Below, in pieces: positions 13,522 through 13,598 of a DNA stretch of 13,598 nt. Numbering within the stretch: position 1 is the stretch's first letter; each line of letters opens with the position of its first letter. Under the pieces are notes generated by a model. It had not been told where the DNA came from. It searched no databases and saw only the letters and a program-made list of their open reading frames with translations. This DNA is from DATLYB01 sp964502525. Its GTDB lineage: Bacteria; Bacteroidota; Bacteroidia; Chitinophagales; CAIOSU01. The stretch covers positions 1 to 13,598 of the forward strand of contig CAZCXH010000143.1 in the NCBI GenBank assembly GCA_964502525.1, given 5' to 3'. Position numbers and translations under genes: made by a program.

Positions 13522-13598
13522 GAGACACTTTTGAAGCTATCTTTTTTTGGTTCATCGCAAAAATGCGTACCTAATTTTTATTTCGCTGTTCAAGAAAT

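Overview
The window looks like a chromosomal piece from a member of the Bacteroidetes (Bacteroidota). The evidence is a long NusB of the type I associate with that phylum (about 310 aa instead of about 140), a stand-alone PUR-domain (DUF3276) protein, two exact matches to the Bacteroidetes -7 promoter element TAnnTTTG, and start codons with no visible Shine-Dalgarno sequence. No tRNA, rRNA, CRISPR array, transposase gene or phage gene is visible. The assignment rests on protein and promoter features recognised by eye, not on a database search.

Layout. Positions 1-220 hold a pair of REP-like palindromes in inverted orientation and a 15-bp repeat. Positions 221-3496, minus strand, are a tight four-gene nucleotide-sugar cassette: glucose-1-phosphate cytidylyltransferase (rfbF), an extended SDR, an RmlC-type 3,5-epimerase and a second SDR. 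Positions 3497-4007 are a gene-free, repeat-rich gap ending in a possible MITE. Positions 4008-6102 (or 6162), minus strand, carry two consecutive membrane-anchored SGNH hydrolases. Positions 6328-9930, plus strand, carry a serine-hydrolase lipoprotein of the beta-lactamase fold and a penicillin-acylase-family Ntn hydrolase. Positions 9972-10901, minus strand, are nusB, convergent with the acylase. Positions 10902-11204 are a divergent spacer with a promoter, an operator-like palindrome and phased short repeats. Positions 11205-13019, plus strand, are an ABC exporter, and 13090-13521 is the PUR protein with its own promoter.

How the genes fit together. The left half is a surface-glycan region. 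The rfb-type cassette would make a CDP-activated deoxy- or branched sugar, although the 4,6-dehydratase expected after rfbF is not in the window. The two SGNH proteins could acylate or deacylate an exported glycan. The middle pair are secreted or envelope amide/ester hydrolases. The right part is housekeeping (transcription antitermination, lipid or drug export, nucleic-acid binding).

No clearly new multi-gene system is visible. The observations most worth checking are the TTAGAGACTGTTTAA repeat bracketing the sugar cassette with a MITE-like element at one end, a heptamer repeat that encodes part of the acylase signal peptide, phased 7-8 bp arrays in several intergenic gaps, and atypical catalytic residues in one SGNH protein and in the ABC exporter.
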